Source of the DNA: Burkholderia sp. Ax-1719
GTDB lineage: Bacteria > Pseudomonadota > Gammaproteobacteria > Burkholderiales > Burkholderiaceae
NCBI RefSeq assembly: GCF_011753055.1
Contig: NZ_VWWJ01000002.1
Location: 62,001-126,000, forward strand
DNA length: 64,000 bases
Direction of reading: 5' to 3'
Shown: in pieces, positions 44,082 through 52,729 of the stretch
Layout: every line of letters starts with the position of its first letter
How positions within the stretch are numbered: the stretch's first letter is position 1
Made by a program: the position numbers and the translations under genes
The notes under the pieces: generated by a model
Told to the model about the DNA's origin: nothing
What the model saw: only the letters and a program-made list of their open reading frames with translations
The model's database searches: none

Positions 44082-45113
44082 TTACGGCAACAGAAGGATC
44101 TTCGAGCCGATCTTGTTGCGCGCCATCTCGAAGCCATCGATGGCTTGCGCGAGCGGCAGGCGATGCGTGACCATCGGCGCCAGCCGCGCCTGGTGCGCGA
44201 CCACGAAATCGCGCACTTCCGCCCACGTCGCACGCGTTGCGCGATAGGTGCCGCGAATCTGATGACGATTGCGCACGAGCTTCGCCGCATCGAAGCTGAC
44301 CGGCTTGCCGTGGATGCCGCAGATCACGAACACGCCCGACGGCCGCAGGCAGTCGAGCCCGGCCTGCACGGTCGAGGGCACGCCGGTTGCCTCGATCACG
44401 ATGTCGAATTCATCGACCTGGGTGAGTTTTTTGACCTGGTCGAGCGCATGGTCGCGCAGATCGAAGGTCTGATCGATGCCGAGTGCGCGCACCGTTTCGA
44501 GTCGGTCCGCATCGTCGTAACCGACAACCGTGACGTTCGCGCCACGCACGCTGGCCAGCAGTGCGATGCCCTGGCCGATCGTGCCGGGTCCCATCACCAG
44601 CACGCGGTCGCCGGGCGCGACTTCGGCGGTCTTCACCGCGCTCATGGCGATCGACAGCGGCTCGCCCAGCGCCGCGATGCCCAGGTCGATATCCGCGGGC
44701 AACGTGAGGCAGTTTGCGGCGGGCACGCGCACGGTGCGGGCAAAGCCGCCATCGCGCAGCATGCCGATGCCGCGACGGTCGCGGCACGCATCGACGCGCC
44801 CCGAGCGGCACGCCTCACACACGCCGCATTCGACTGAGGGAATCACCACCACGGGCTGACCGATCGCGACGGCGCTGACGTTACCGCCGGTCTCCACCAC
44901 ACAACCCGCGAATTCATGGCCGATCGTGACCGGAAACGCCGACTTGAGGAAGTCGTAGCCGCCCGACCAGTCGTAGATATGCACGTCGCTGCCGCAGATG
45001 CCGGCAGCGGCGACTTCAACGATCACTTCGCCATCGGCGGGTGCGCCGGGAGCGGGGACGTCGCGCAGTTCGAGCCCGAAAGCGGCGGTGGTTTTCTGTA
45101 ATGCCTGCATCAT
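44082..45113 (-). CDS. Zinc-dependent alcohol dehydrogenase (sorbitol/threonine dehydrogenase type)
   Basis: MDR-superfamily oxidoreductase of 343 residues. The catalytic zinc ligands are Cys in GICGSDVHIYD and His-Glu in GHEFAG. The structural zinc lobe has cysteines in VECGVCEACRSGRVDACRDR. The NAD-binding motif is VMGPGTIGQGIALL and the acidic GYDD after beta-2 favours NAD over NADP. Substrate is unknown: sugar alcohol, sugar acid or another secondary alcohol. The ATG at 45113 overlaps the stop of the upstream gene by one base (TGATG). Confidence 0.85.
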   Translation of the reverse strand: MMQALQKTTAAFGLELRDVPAPGAPADGEVIVEVAAAGICGSDVHIYDWSGGYDFLKSAFPVTIGHEFAGCVVETGGNVSAVAIGQPVVVIPSVECGVCEACRSGRVDACRDRRGIGMLRDGGFARTVRVPAANCLTLPADIDLGIAALGEPLSIAMSAVKTAEVAPGDRVLVMGPGTIGQGIALLASVRGANVTVVGYDDADRLETVRALGIDQTFDLRDHALDQVKKLTQVDEFDIVIEATGVPSTVQAGLDCLRPSGVFVICGIHGKPVSFDAAKLVRNRHQIRGTYRATRATWAEVRDFVVAHQARLAPMVTHRLPLAQAIDGFEMARNKIGSKILLLP

Positions 45114-45832
45114 CAATGTCCTGAATTTGCGTCAATAGTAAGCGGGGGCGGTGCGCGTCGCAGCGAGTCGTCGACTTCGGCGTGCGCGATCTTGAATACA
45201 AGCGTGTAAGCGTCGATGATCGCGGCTTCGCGTGCGTGTCCAAACACGGCGATGGCCGCTGCAATCCCGGAAGACGCGGCGCGCAACGCGCCTTCGTCGT
45301 CGCCTTCGATCAGCAGCACGTGAGTCGGCGCAGCGCTCTTCGACCATTGCTGGAAGGCCTGCGGAATGGATTCCAGAGCATTGCCGATCCTCACCGAGCG
45401 CACGCCTGCAAGGCCTGCGCACGCAGCGAGCAAGGCTTCGGTCTGAGGTTGCGCATCCGGCGTGCACGAGAAACGCGCGCAGGCCAGCGCGACGCGGTCC
45501 TGTGATTCGTCGCCCATCGCGGCAAGCGTTGTGCAAGTCGCGCGCACCACACTGCGCAGGCGCGGGCGCATTTCGGCGGACCACGGCGTCGGACGGTCGA
45601 TCACATCGCGATACGCAGCCGAATCGAATACCACCGCGTCCGCCACTTCGTACAGCGTGAAATAGCGCGGCTGCCCGGCGGCGTCCGAACGATAGCGCCG
45701 GCCTGCGAGGAAGCCAGGGATGCCCACGCGTTCCGGCACGTGCTCGTTCGTGTGCCAGCGCTCGTATTGCGCCTCGACATCGGCATCGACATCGTTCCAG
45801 AGCGCGAGAAACGCGCAGCCGAAGAGGGCCAT
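45113..45832 (-). CDS. Uncharacterised ferredoxin-like protein, two repeats (DUF4286/EthD-like)
   Basis: Protein of 239 residues. The N-terminal half (LFGCAFLALWNDVDADVEAQYERWHTNEHVPERVGIPGF) resembles dimeric alpha/beta-barrel proteins of the DUF4286/EthD type, with the typical W-x2-EHVPER-GIPGFL region. The second half (VALACARFSCTP... AIIDAYTLVFKIAH) looks like a second, diverged copy. I cannot assign a reaction. It is tightly linked: 39 bp after the transporter gene and overlapping the dehydrogenase gene, so it probably acts on the same compound. Confidence 0.65.
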   Translation of the reverse strand: MALFGCAFLALWNDVDADVEAQYERWHTNEHVPERVGIPGFLAGRRYRSDAAGQPRYFTLYEVADAVVFDSAAYRDVIDRPTPWSAEMRPRLRSVVRATCTTLAAMGDESQDRVALACARFSCTPDAQPQTEALLAACAGLAGVRSVRIGNALESIPQAFQQWSKSAAPTHVLLIEGDDEGALRAASSGIAAAIAVFGHAREAAIIDAYTLVFKIAHAEVDDSLRRAPPPLTIDANSGH

Positions 45833-45871
45833 CAAGTGAACTCCGTTTATCGAAAAAATCGCGAAAAATCG

Positions 45872-47230
45872 TCAGGCAGCGCGCGCGGCGAGCGGGGCCG
45901 CCGCGCGGCGCGGCATGGCGAACATGCTGAGCGCGGCGACCACTGCCGGCATCGCGACAATCGCGAACAGCACGCTATAGCTCAGACCCGAAGACAGCAG
46001 ATAGCCTCCGACCGCCGAGCCGAGCATCGAGCCGAAGCGGCCAATGCCGGTCGCCCACGCCACGCCGGTCGCGCGCATCGCTGTGGGATAGAGCGTGGCG
46101 GCAAGGCCGTTGACGCCTACCTGCGTGCCGCTGATGCACATGCCCGCGATGAACACGAAGGGCGCGGCGACCAGCGGCGTTGCATAAGCCTGGCCGACGA
46201 TGCAGATGGCCACGCACGCGCACAGATAAGCGACGCCAAGCACGCGGCTGGGCTGGCTGCCGTCCATGACGCGCCCGATCAGCAGGCCGCCCGTGGTGCC
46301 GCCAACCGACCACAGCGCCGTGGTGAGCGCGGCGGCGCGCATCGAGCCGCCCGAGTGCGTGATGATCGTCGGCAGCCAGCTGGCCATCAGGAACAGCACG
46401 GAAAGGCCCATGAAAAACGTGATCCAGAGCAGCAGCGTGCCGCGTCGATACGGCAGCGCCAGCAGTTCGCGCACGGCTGCGCGGCCCGGCCGCGATTCGA
46501 GCGCAACAAAGCGCGTGGCGGTTTCGAGCGCGCCGCCCGCAATGCGCTGGCCGAGCGCGAAGAGGTCGCTGGTGCGTTCAGGGCGGCGCAGCGCGAGATA
46601 GCGCATGGATTCCGGCAACAGCGCCCACAGCGCCACGAGCAGCAGCAAAGGCACACCGCCACCGATGACCAGCATTGCGTGCCAGCCAAAGCGCGGGATC
46701 ACCTGCGAAGCAATCACGCCGCCCAACGCCGAGCCCAGCGAATTGCCGCACAGCATCACAGTGATGAGCGTGAGGCGGCGGCGCGCGGGCACGTATTCGG
46801 CGGTCAGCGTGACGGCCGTGGGCGTGGCGCCGCCGATGCCGATGCCCGCGAGCACGCGCAGCGCCGACAATTCAGCCACATTGGAGGCGATGAGACTCGC
46901 CAGCGTCGCCACGCCGAAGCACGCCACCGAGGCGAGCATCACCGGACGGCGGCCATAGCGGTCGGCGAGCGGCCCGAACACCAGCGAACCCACCATCATG
47001 CCGATCAGGCCGGAGAGGAAGATCGGCGCGAGCTGTGTCACCGTCAGCCCCCATTCGGCGCGCACCGAAGGCGCGATATAGGCGGCTAGGCCGATATCGA
47101 TGCCGTCGATGGCGACGGTCAGGAAGCACAGCGCGATCACGAGGGTCTGGAAGCTGCTGAGCGGCCGCTCGTCGATGAAAGTCTGCACGTCGGTCTGATG
47201 CGCGCCGCCCGCGAGATGGGGTGAATTCAC
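45872..47230 (-). CDS. MFS transporter, aromatic acid:H+ symporter (AAHS) family
   Basis: Transporter of 452 residues with about twelve membrane segments. The AAHS signature LTVAIDGIDIGLAAYIAPSV in helix 1, FGPLADRYGRRPVML in loop 2-3 and ALRVLAGIGIGGATPTAVTL are clear. The acidic DGID residues are needed for substrate transport in the family (PcaK, BenK). The start is GTG at 47230, preceded by GAGGAG at 8-nt spacing. The porin gene is 38 bp upstream. An aromatic or related organic acid is the likely substrate. Confidence 0.87.
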   Translation of the reverse strand: MNSPHLAGGAHQTDVQTFIDERPLSSFQTLVIALCFLTVAIDGIDIGLAAYIAPSVRAEWGLTVTQLAPIFLSGLIGMMVGSLVFGPLADRYGRRPVMLASVACFGVATLASLIASNVAELSALRVLAGIGIGGATPTAVTLTAEYVPARRRLTLITVMLCGNSLGSALGGVIASQVIPRFGWHAMLVIGGGVPLLLLVALWALLPESMRYLALRRPERTSDLFALGQRIAGGALETATRFVALESRPGRAAVRELLALPYRRGTLLLWITFFMGLSVLFLMASWLPTIITHSGGSMRAAALTTALWSVGGTTGGLLIGRVMDGSQPSRVLGVAYLCACVAICIVGQAYATPLVAAPFVFIAGMCISGTQVGVNGLAATLYPTAMRATGVAWATGIGRFGSMLGSAVGGYLLSSGLSYSVLFAIVAMPAVVAALSMFAMPRRAAAPLAARAA

Positions 47231-47268
47231 TGTGATGTCTCCTCTTTGCTTATTAGTCTGGACAGCGC

Positions 47269-48408
47269 TCAGAACAGATGCCGCAAGCCAATGCGCACCG
47301 CGCCCTGGTTCGCGTTGCTCGACGGCGAAAGCCCGAACAGATCCGCGACCGCTTCATGGCCGGTCGAATCGATGCCGCTCGCGTGCTGCCAGATGCCGAT
47401 GCCATAAAGGTAGGTCGCTTTCGACAACAGGTACGCGCCGCCCACCGAAGCCGTGCGATAGCGGCTGCCTGGCGCGATGCTGTACTGGAACGCGGCGCCC
47501 AGCATCACGGCGGGCGTGACGTTGAAGCCGTAGGTCAGTTGATAGTCGTTGAAGGCGGCGTTGGCAGGGGCGCGCGGATTCGACGCCGTGCGCGTGATGT
47601 CGAGAAAGCGGATGTTGTCGTACAAAAACGCGATCTGCGAGCGACCCCAGACGTAGCGCGCGCCGCCGCCCGCTACCTGCTGACTGGCCGCGCTGACGTA
47701 GTTCGAGAAGATCGGGTTCGATACCGGGTTCGAGAAGGCCGCGCCGGCCACCGGCGCCGCGCTGGCGCCGTAGATCGACGTGGCTGGCGTGCGCATGTTC
47801 ATGTACGCGCCTGCGATCGTCAGGCCCGCGTTGGCGTATTGCGCGCCAAAGCCGTACACGCGGTTTTGCGAAAAGTCGCCTGCCGTGCCGCCCAGACTGA
47901 ACATTGCGCTGCCATTGAAGCCGTGCCAGACCGGCGTTTCGTACTTGATGACGTTGCTGATCTTGTTGTAATTCCAGGATCCGTCGATGTCGCCGAGCGG
48001 CGCGCCCAGGCCGCCCGCGAACATCACGCTGGTGCTCAGCGGCACGAAATAGTCGTTCGTCATCGAATACTGGCGGCCGAGCCAGACATTGCCCAGCTTG
48101 CCGCTCAGGCCCACGTAAGCCTGACGGCCGAACAAGGTATTCGACGGCTGCGCCGCGCCCGTTTCGATGCTGAAGCCCGATTCGAGCACGAAGATCGCCT
48201 TGAGATCGTCGCCGAGATCCTCGACGCCACGCAGGCCCCATTTATCGCCCGCGCGGCCGCCGCTATAGGTCTGCCATGCGGCCTTGCCGCCCTGATTGCT
48301 GCTCCACGTGAGCGCGCTGTCCACCGCGCCATACAAGGTCACACTGCTCTGCGCGTGTGCTGCCGCGGCGCACACGGCCAGCGGCACATAGGCCATCCAC
48401 TGTCTCAA
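47269..48408 (-). CDS. Gram-negative porin (Burkholderiales OmpC-type)
   Basis: Outer-membrane porin of 379 residues (Porin_4). A signal peptide of about 19 residues ends AAAHAQ, and the mature protein begins SSVTLYGAVDSALTWSSNQGG, the family start. The C-terminus VRIGLRHLF ends in the Phe needed for outer-membrane assembly. The start is TTG at 48408: AGGAG lies 6 nt before it, whereas the next ATG (48396) would be 18 nt away and would remove the positive charge from the signal peptide. It is first in the operon with the AAHS transporter and dehydrogenase. Confidence 0.9.
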   Translation of the reverse strand: MRQWMAYVPLAVCAAAAHAQSSVTLYGAVDSALTWSSNQGGKAAWQTYSGGRAGDKWGLRGVEDLGDDLKAIFVLESGFSIETGAAQPSNTLFGRQAYVGLSGKLGNVWLGRQYSMTNDYFVPLSTSVMFAGGLGAPLGDIDGSWNYNKISNVIKYETPVWHGFNGSAMFSLGGTAGDFSQNRVYGFGAQYANAGLTIAGAYMNMRTPATSIYGASAAPVAGAAFSNPVSNPIFSNYVSAASQQVAGGGARYVWGRSQIAFLYDNIRFLDITRTASNPRAPANAAFNDYQLTYGFNVTPAVMLGAAFQYSIAPGSRYRTASVGGAYLLSKATYLYGIGIWQHASGIDSTGHEAVADLFGLSPSSNANQGAVRIGLRHLF

Positions 48409-48570
48409 CGCTGTCTCCTCTCGTTTTATGTCCGGCGCGAGGGCGGGGTTCGTCCGTCGCGTCCGTCGGCGAGATAGTCCGCGAAACGGCTGGCGGGAAA
48501 CAGCATCGATCGGGAACTTCAGAACGCGTTTTTTGGAAAGGATGGTGGTGCGCGGAGCGCAGGCCGTACG

Positions 48571-49488
48571 TCAGAGATAGCCGTCACCTTCCACCAGCGT
48601 GGCGAGGCCGCGCGTCAGATGGTCGAGCAGCGCGTGAAAGACCTTCGGATTGCTGTGTCCGGCGGGGCGCAGCACCTTGACCCAGAAGTCCGGCAGCTCG
48701 AAGCCCGAGAGAATCTGCACGAGATCGCCGGCCTGTACGCCCGCCCGCGCGCGGTAGCGCGGCAGCACGGCGATGCCCAGGCCGTCGGCCGTCGCGCGGT
48801 GCATGGCGTCGATATCGTTGGTGGCGAACGCGCCGTTGACGGCCACGTCGATCACGCCGCCCGAGCCCGGCTCGACGAAACTCCAGGTGCCGGCCGGATT
48901 GAGGTACGAATAACGCAGGCAGCGGTGCGTGGCCAGTTCGGACGGATGCGCGGGTTCACCGTGGCGCGCGAGGTACGCGGGCGAAGCGTAGACGTGCCGC
49001 TTGAAGGGACACAGCGGGAAATCCTCGACGCCGTCGTAGGCTACCGGCAAACCGGAGATGACGAAATCGAAGCCCTCGACCACGGGATCGACGGGGCGAT
49101 TGGTCAGTTGAAGTTCGACATCGACCTTGGGATGGTCGCGGAAAAAGTCGTTGAACATCGCGCCCAGGAAGTGATTCGTGAACGACGAAGGCGCCTTGAT
49201 TCGCAGGCGACCGGTCAGGCGCGAACCGTCGTCTTCGTCCGGGCCGCGCATCATGCGCTCGTAGGCGGCGAGAAAATCGCGTGCTCGTACGATCGTGTCG
49301 CGGCCGCCGGCGGTGAGATGCAGGCTGCGCGTGGTGCGCTGGAACAGCAACTGGCCGAGTTCCTTTTCGAGCGCACTCACGCGTTTGGTGACCACCGATG
49401 GCGCGAGATTGAGCCGCAATGCGGCGCCCGCGAAACTGCCGACTTCGGCCACCGCGAGGAATGCGCGGGCGTTTTCTACACTATCCAT
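48571..49488 (-). CDS. LysR-family transcriptional regulator
   Basis: Regulator of 305 residues beginning MDSVENARAFLAVAEVGSFAGAALRLNLAPSVVTKRVSALE (winged helix), followed by an effector domain (LRIKAPSSFTNHFLGAMFND). The SxFTxHF segment is seen in the subgroup near DsdC/AaeR-type regulators. It lies 162 bp before the porin gene on the same strand and is the probable regulator of the catabolic operon 43.7-48.4 kb. The longer frame to 49599 is rejected. Confidence 0.86.
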   Translation of the reverse strand: MDSVENARAFLAVAEVGSFAGAALRLNLAPSVVTKRVSALEKELGQLLFQRTTRSLHLTAGGRDTIVRARDFLAAYERMMRGPDEDDGSRLTGRLRIKAPSSFTNHFLGAMFNDFFRDHPKVDVELQLTNRPVDPVVEGFDFVISGLPVAYDGVEDFPLCPFKRHVYASPAYLARHGEPAHPSELATHRCLRYSYLNPAGTWSFVEPGSGGVIDVAVNGAFATNDIDAMHRATADGLGIAVLPRYRARAGVQAGDLVQILSGFELPDFWVKVLRPAGHSNPKVFHALLDHLTRGLATLVEGDGYL

Positions 49489-49652
49489 CGTGTCTCCGTT
49501 ACGCGTCCCGCAGCGCACGCTCGTCGTGCGCGCGGGTTCTTTGCGCGATTCATTGGCGGATTTTCCCACATGCGGAGCGTCGATCCGCTCGCCTTGCATG
49601 TCGGCAAGCCCAGGCTCGCGGCGCGTATTGGCGCTCTAGACCTGCCCATCGG

Positions 49653-49693
49653 TTTACTTCGCATGCGAATCACTTGTATACTTCGCACGCGAA
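49653..49693 (+). promoter_or_regulatory. Promoter of enoyl-CoA hydratase with two MarR-type operators
   Basis: A -35-like TTTACT (49653-49658) and -10 TATACT (49677-49682) are 18 bp apart. The perfect palindrome TTCGCATGCGAA (49658-49669) fills the spacer and TTCGCACGCGAA (49682-49693) covers the start site. The centres are 24 bp apart. A nearly identical site lies before the MarR gene at 50991, so this is very likely a MarR-repressed promoter. Confidence 0.7.
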
Positions 49694-49714
49694 CTAAACC
49701 ATCAGGAGATAGCG

Positions 49715-50491
49715 ATGACTGCGGAAATCCGTGTCGAGCAGGCCAATGGCGTGTTGACGATTACGCTGAACCGGGCGGACAAAAAGAATGCGCTGACGAA
49801 TGCCATGTACGGCGCGCTGGCCGATCTCATCGAAAGCGCAGAAGCGGATCGCGCGATCCGTGTATTGCTCGTGCAAGGAGACGGCGACATCTTTACCGCT
49901 GGCAACGATGTGGGCGAGTTCGCCGCGATTGCCGTGGGAAAAGGTCCCGAGGAGCGACATGTGCATCGTTTCCTGCGCGCGCTGGCGAAATCGACGGTCC
50001 CGCTCGTCGCTGCGGTTCATGGCAAGGCCGTGGGAATCGGCACGACGATGCTGCTGCACTGCGACTACGTTCTGCTCGCGCCGGACGCGCAATTGATGAC
50101 GCCGTTCGCCAACCTCGCGCTCGTGCCCGAGGCGGCGTCGAGCTACCTGCTGCCCCTGCGGGTCGGCCACGTGCGCGCCTTCGAAATGTTCGCGCTGGGC
50201 GAGCCGATCGATGCGAATAGCGCGCTGGCCTGGGGCCTGGCGAACAGGATCTGCGAGAGCGATCAACTACGCGCCGAAGCGCGTCGCATAGCGGAGAAAA
50301 TCGCCAGCAAACCCGCGGGCTCGCTTTCCGCAATGAAATGGCTCATGCGTAACGCCGAGACGTTGATTGCGAAAATGGACAGTGAAACGGAGAAGTTCGA
50401 GGAGCGCTTGAGCAGCGCTGAGGCGAGGGAGGCATTCCTGGCTTTCGCCGAAAAGCGCAAGCCGGATTTTTCGCGAATCTCACAGCATTGA
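49715..50491 (+). CDS. Enoyl-CoA hydratase/isomerase family protein
   Basis: Crotonase-fold protein of 258 residues acting on acyl-CoA thioesters. The oxyanion-hole blocks are FTAGNDVGEF and GKAVGIGTTMLLHCD. The distal catalytic Glu is in LALVPEAASS; the other classical Glu position is not acidic (GTTML), as in many isomerase-type members, so double-bond isomerisation or another reaction is possible. AGGAGA precedes the ATG by 5 nt. It is followed, on the opposite strand, by a MarR gene that shares its operators. Confidence 0.85.
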   Translation: MTAEIRVEQANGVLTITLNRADKKNALTNAMYGALADLIESAEADRAIRVLLVQGDGDIFTAGNDVGEFAAIAVGKGPEERHVHRFLRALAKSTVPLVAAVHGKAVGIGTTMLLHCDYVLLAPDAQLMTPFANLALVPEAASSYLLPLRVGHVRAFEMFALGEPIDANSALAWGLANRICESDQLRAEARRIAEKIASKPAGSLSAMKWLMRNAETLIAKMDSETEKFEERLSSAEAREAFLAFAEKRKPDFSRISQH

Positions 50492-50517
50492 TCGATGCCG
50501 TGTGAGTGGCAGAGGCT

Positions 50518-50952
50518 TTAAGCGTCGCGATCGTCGGCGAGGGGGAACTTGTTTTGCAGACTGCCCAGCCAGCGCGCCACGATGTCGATTTCCGCTTCCG
50601 TAAAACCATCGGTCAGCGTGGCGTTCAAGTCTTTCATACGTAGCTTCGAGCGCTGGCGGGCCGACTTGCCCGCCTCCGTGAGCCACAGGCGTGAGATGCG
50701 CCCATCGGTTTCGTCGGCGCGACGCTCGATAAAGCCCAGCTTTTCTGTCCGGGCAGCGAGGCCGCTCATGCCAGGCGCCCCCAGATCCAACGCCGCGGCG
50801 GCCTCGCTCATCAGCGAGCCGTTGTGTTCGCCGAGAAAAAACAGCAGGCCAGCCTGCGCAGCGGTCGCACCGCTGCCGTCCGCGCGTTCCTGGGTCCAGC
50901 GTTGCAGCCGGCGCTGTCCGACGTTCAGCAAATAGACGAGGCGGTGCTTCAT
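50518..50952 (-). CDS. MarR-family transcriptional regulator
   Basis: Regulator of 144 residues with a MarR winged helix. The region AAAALDLGAPGMSGLAARTEKLGFIERRADETDGRISRLWLTEAG contains the recognition helix and the wing DGR, and flanking helices support dimerisation. The ATG at 50952 begins the conserved N-terminal helix; the longer frame to 51075 runs through the operator. It probably represses itself and the enoyl-CoA hydratase gene, with an acyl-CoA or phenolic-type inducer (inference). Confidence 0.86.
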   Translation of the reverse strand: MKHRLVYLLNVGQRRLQRWTQERADGSGATAAQAGLLFFLGEHNGSLMSEAAAALDLGAPGMSGLAARTEKLGFIERRADETDGRISRLWLTEAGKSARQRSKLRMKDLNATLTDGFTEAEIDIVARWLGSLQNKFPLADDRDA

Positions 50953-50990
50953 GAGCGCGTGCGGGATGGGTCGATAGGGTCGATATTTAG

Positions 50991-51014
50991 TTCGCGTGTG
51001 AATAATATCACGCG
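50991..51014 (-). promoter_or_regulatory. MarR-type operator upstream of the MarR gene
   Basis: TTCGCGTGTGAA (50991-51002) is, on the minus strand, TTCACACGCGAA, which differs in one base from TTCGCACGCGAA at 49682; both continue with CTAA. It also forms one arm of a larger inverted repeat, TCGCGTG-N9-CACGCGA-like, reaching 51014. Confidence 0.6.
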
Positions 51015-51099
51015 ACGTGAACGCGGCCATACAGCGATAAACGGGGCGGGTGAGCCTCGCGCCGCTCACGCGCAACGGATCGCCGCGACCCTGTCACGA

Positions 51100-51537
51100 T
51101 CACAAAAAACTGCCTGGAAGTTCCACGCCTGCGCCACGCTCCTGGTGTGCTTCGCCTTCCGAGATCAAATCGGCGGCAACCTCCAGCACTTCGGCGAGAC
51201 GGAACAGCAACTGGTCGCGCCATTCTTCGTCATCGGCGGAGGGGGAAGGTTTCGCGAGGCTTTCGATCAGCGAGTTCGCCGTTTCGAGGAAGGGCAGCGC
51301 GCGGTGGTAGCTGAGGACGGCGGCCATGGCGTCGTCGGTTGCGCCTTTCAGGGGACGCAGATATTCGTCGGCGCGATCCTTCGGCGGCGACTGCATCGCC
51401 GCGGCCAGTTGATCGATCCGCGACTGTCCGTGCGAGCCCAGGCGCAACGCGCGCTGCTGGAGATGCGCATACTGATCGCGCAGTTCGGTTTCATTGAGCA
51501 TCGGAATATCCGCAGATTGCATGTTCATGGACGGCAT
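51100..51537 (-). CDS. Hypothetical protein
   Basis: Predicted protein of up to 145 residues, acidic and helical, without cysteines, signal or membrane segments. I do not recognise a family. It contains LNETELRDQYAHLQQRALRL near the start and EEWRDQLLFRLAEVLEVAADL near the end, both likely amphipathic helices. Three in-frame ATG codons (51537, 51528, 51501) compete and none has a clear ribosome site. Codon use is like that of neighbouring genes and both strands were compared, so I consider it probably real. The tRNA-Gln gene follows upstream. Confidence 0.6.
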   Translation of the reverse strand: MPSMNMQSADIPMLNETELRDQYAHLQQRALRLGSHGQSRIDQLAAAMQSPPKDRADEYLRPLKGATDDAMAAVLSYHRALPFLETANSLIESLAKPSPSADDEEWRDQLLFRLAEVLEVAADLISEGEAHQERGAGVELPGSFL

Positions 51538-51678
51538 TGTGTACCAACTCGCGGCCGGCGGCGCGCTGCGTCCACGGGGTCCGGATCGCGGAGCGTATTT
51601 CGCGGTTGATGCACTTGGGAAAGCGATGTTCGGCGAAGGCCGAAGCGGCTGCTCGATCCGTGGACCGGGAGAATGGGA

Positions 51679-51756
51679 TGGCAGGGGAAGAAGGATTCGA
51701 ACCTTCGAATGCCGGAATCAAAATCCGGTGCCTTAGGCCAGCTTGGCGACTCCCCT
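51679..51756 (-). tRNA. tRNA-Gln (anticodon UUG)
   Basis: On the minus strand the acceptor arm AGGGGAG pairs with TTCCCCT and is followed by encoded CCA (51679-51681). The anticodon loop reads ATTTTGATT (anticodon TTG) on a CCGG/CCGG stem, and the T-loop has GGTTCGAATCC. The D-arm includes the GG pair. All arms close, so the gene looks functional. Confidence 0.93.
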
Positions 51757-51919
51757 ACGTAGGGCCGTGATCGTATCAGAGGATTGGAAAAGAGAAAAGG
51801 GTTTCGTTCAAATACTCTTCAATCGCCTGATGCGTTGCCCGTGAGTTATCTGATGAATTAGCAAGAGTCGGGAATTGGCCGGGTTGCCGCCAGCCCGACC
51901 CGGGAAGGCGGCATGTTTG

Positions 51920-52516
51920 CTACGCGCGTCCTTGCGACTGTCGAACGAGCGCGAGGTGTTGCAGCAGCATGATGGTCTTCCCATCGACAATGTCCCCGCG
52001 TTCGATCGCCGCCAGCGCCTCGTCGAGAGGTATTTCAATGACCTCCAGATCCTCACCTTCTTCCGCGATGCCGCCGCCCTTGCCGATGCGCGTAGAAGCG
52101 TCGTATTCGCCCAGATAGAAGTAGAGCTTTTCCGTCACCGAACCCGGGCTCATAAACGCTTCGAACACCTTGCGCAGATTCCGCACGCGATAGCCCGTCT
52201 CCTCTTCGACTTCGGCGCGAATGCGTTCGTCGGGCGAGGCCTGATCGAGCAAACCGGCGGCGGCCTCGATCAGCATGCCGTCGTGGCCGTTGACGAAGGC
52301 AGGCATGCGGAACTGGCGGGTGAGCACCACGTTGCCGGTGGCGGGATTGTGCAGCAGGATGGTGGCGCCGTTGCCGCGGTCGTAGGTTTCGCGGCTCTGC
52401 CGTTGCCAGCTGCCGTCGCGGCGCAGGTAGTCGAAGGTGACTTTGCGCAGGACGTACCAATTGTCCGAGAGAACGGTGGTATCGACGATGCGGATGCGGT
52501 CCTGAGTGGTAATCAC
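51920..52516 (-). CDS. nudK: GDP-mannose/ADP-sugar pyrophosphatase NudK-like (Nudix)
   Basis: Nudix hydrolase of 198 residues. It matches E. coli NudK: VLSDNWYVLRKVTFDYLRRDG, YDRGNGATILLHN, RQFRMPAFVNG and MSPGSVTEKLYFYLGEY. The Nudix box is AGLLDQASPDERIRAEVEEETGY; the catalytic EEETG end is intact, while the acidic residue at the sixth position after Gly is Ser. The GTG at 52516, 5 nt after GGAG, gives the usual NudK length (191 in E. coli); the longer frame to 52627 is rejected. Confidence 0.85.
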   Translation of the reverse strand: MITTQDRIRIVDTTVLSDNWYVLRKVTFDYLRRDGSWQRQSRETYDRGNGATILLHNPATGNVVLTRQFRMPAFVNGHDGMLIEAAAGLLDQASPDERIRAEVEEETGYRVRNLRKVFEAFMSPGSVTEKLYFYLGEYDASTRIGKGGGIAEEGEDLEVIEIPLDEALAAIERGDIVDGKTIMLLQHLALVRQSQGRA

Positions 52517-52729
52517 GGCGTCTCCAGACGGAAGGGTGAAGGGCGACGCAGCGATTAGTCGGCGCAGGGCGACGCCTATCGACACATCGGCCAGCGCATG
52601 ATAACGTGCAGACTCGTGCAGTTTCAAGAAAATTCGTGCAGTTCCCTAAGCAGCGCCATAAGCAACGCCATGCGCAGTCCGCGGCAGGCGGACCGCGCTG
52701 CTCGTCGCGTGCAACGTTCATCCTCAGCC

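Noticed and set aside
51679..51756. tRNA-Gln as an attachment site of an integrated element
   Set aside because: No integrase gene and no second copy of the tRNA end is seen within the window, and flanking genes look like ordinary chromosomal genes.
51494..51770. Open frames across the tRNA-Gln gene
   Set aside because: They read through a well-folded tRNA and have no similarity to known proteins.
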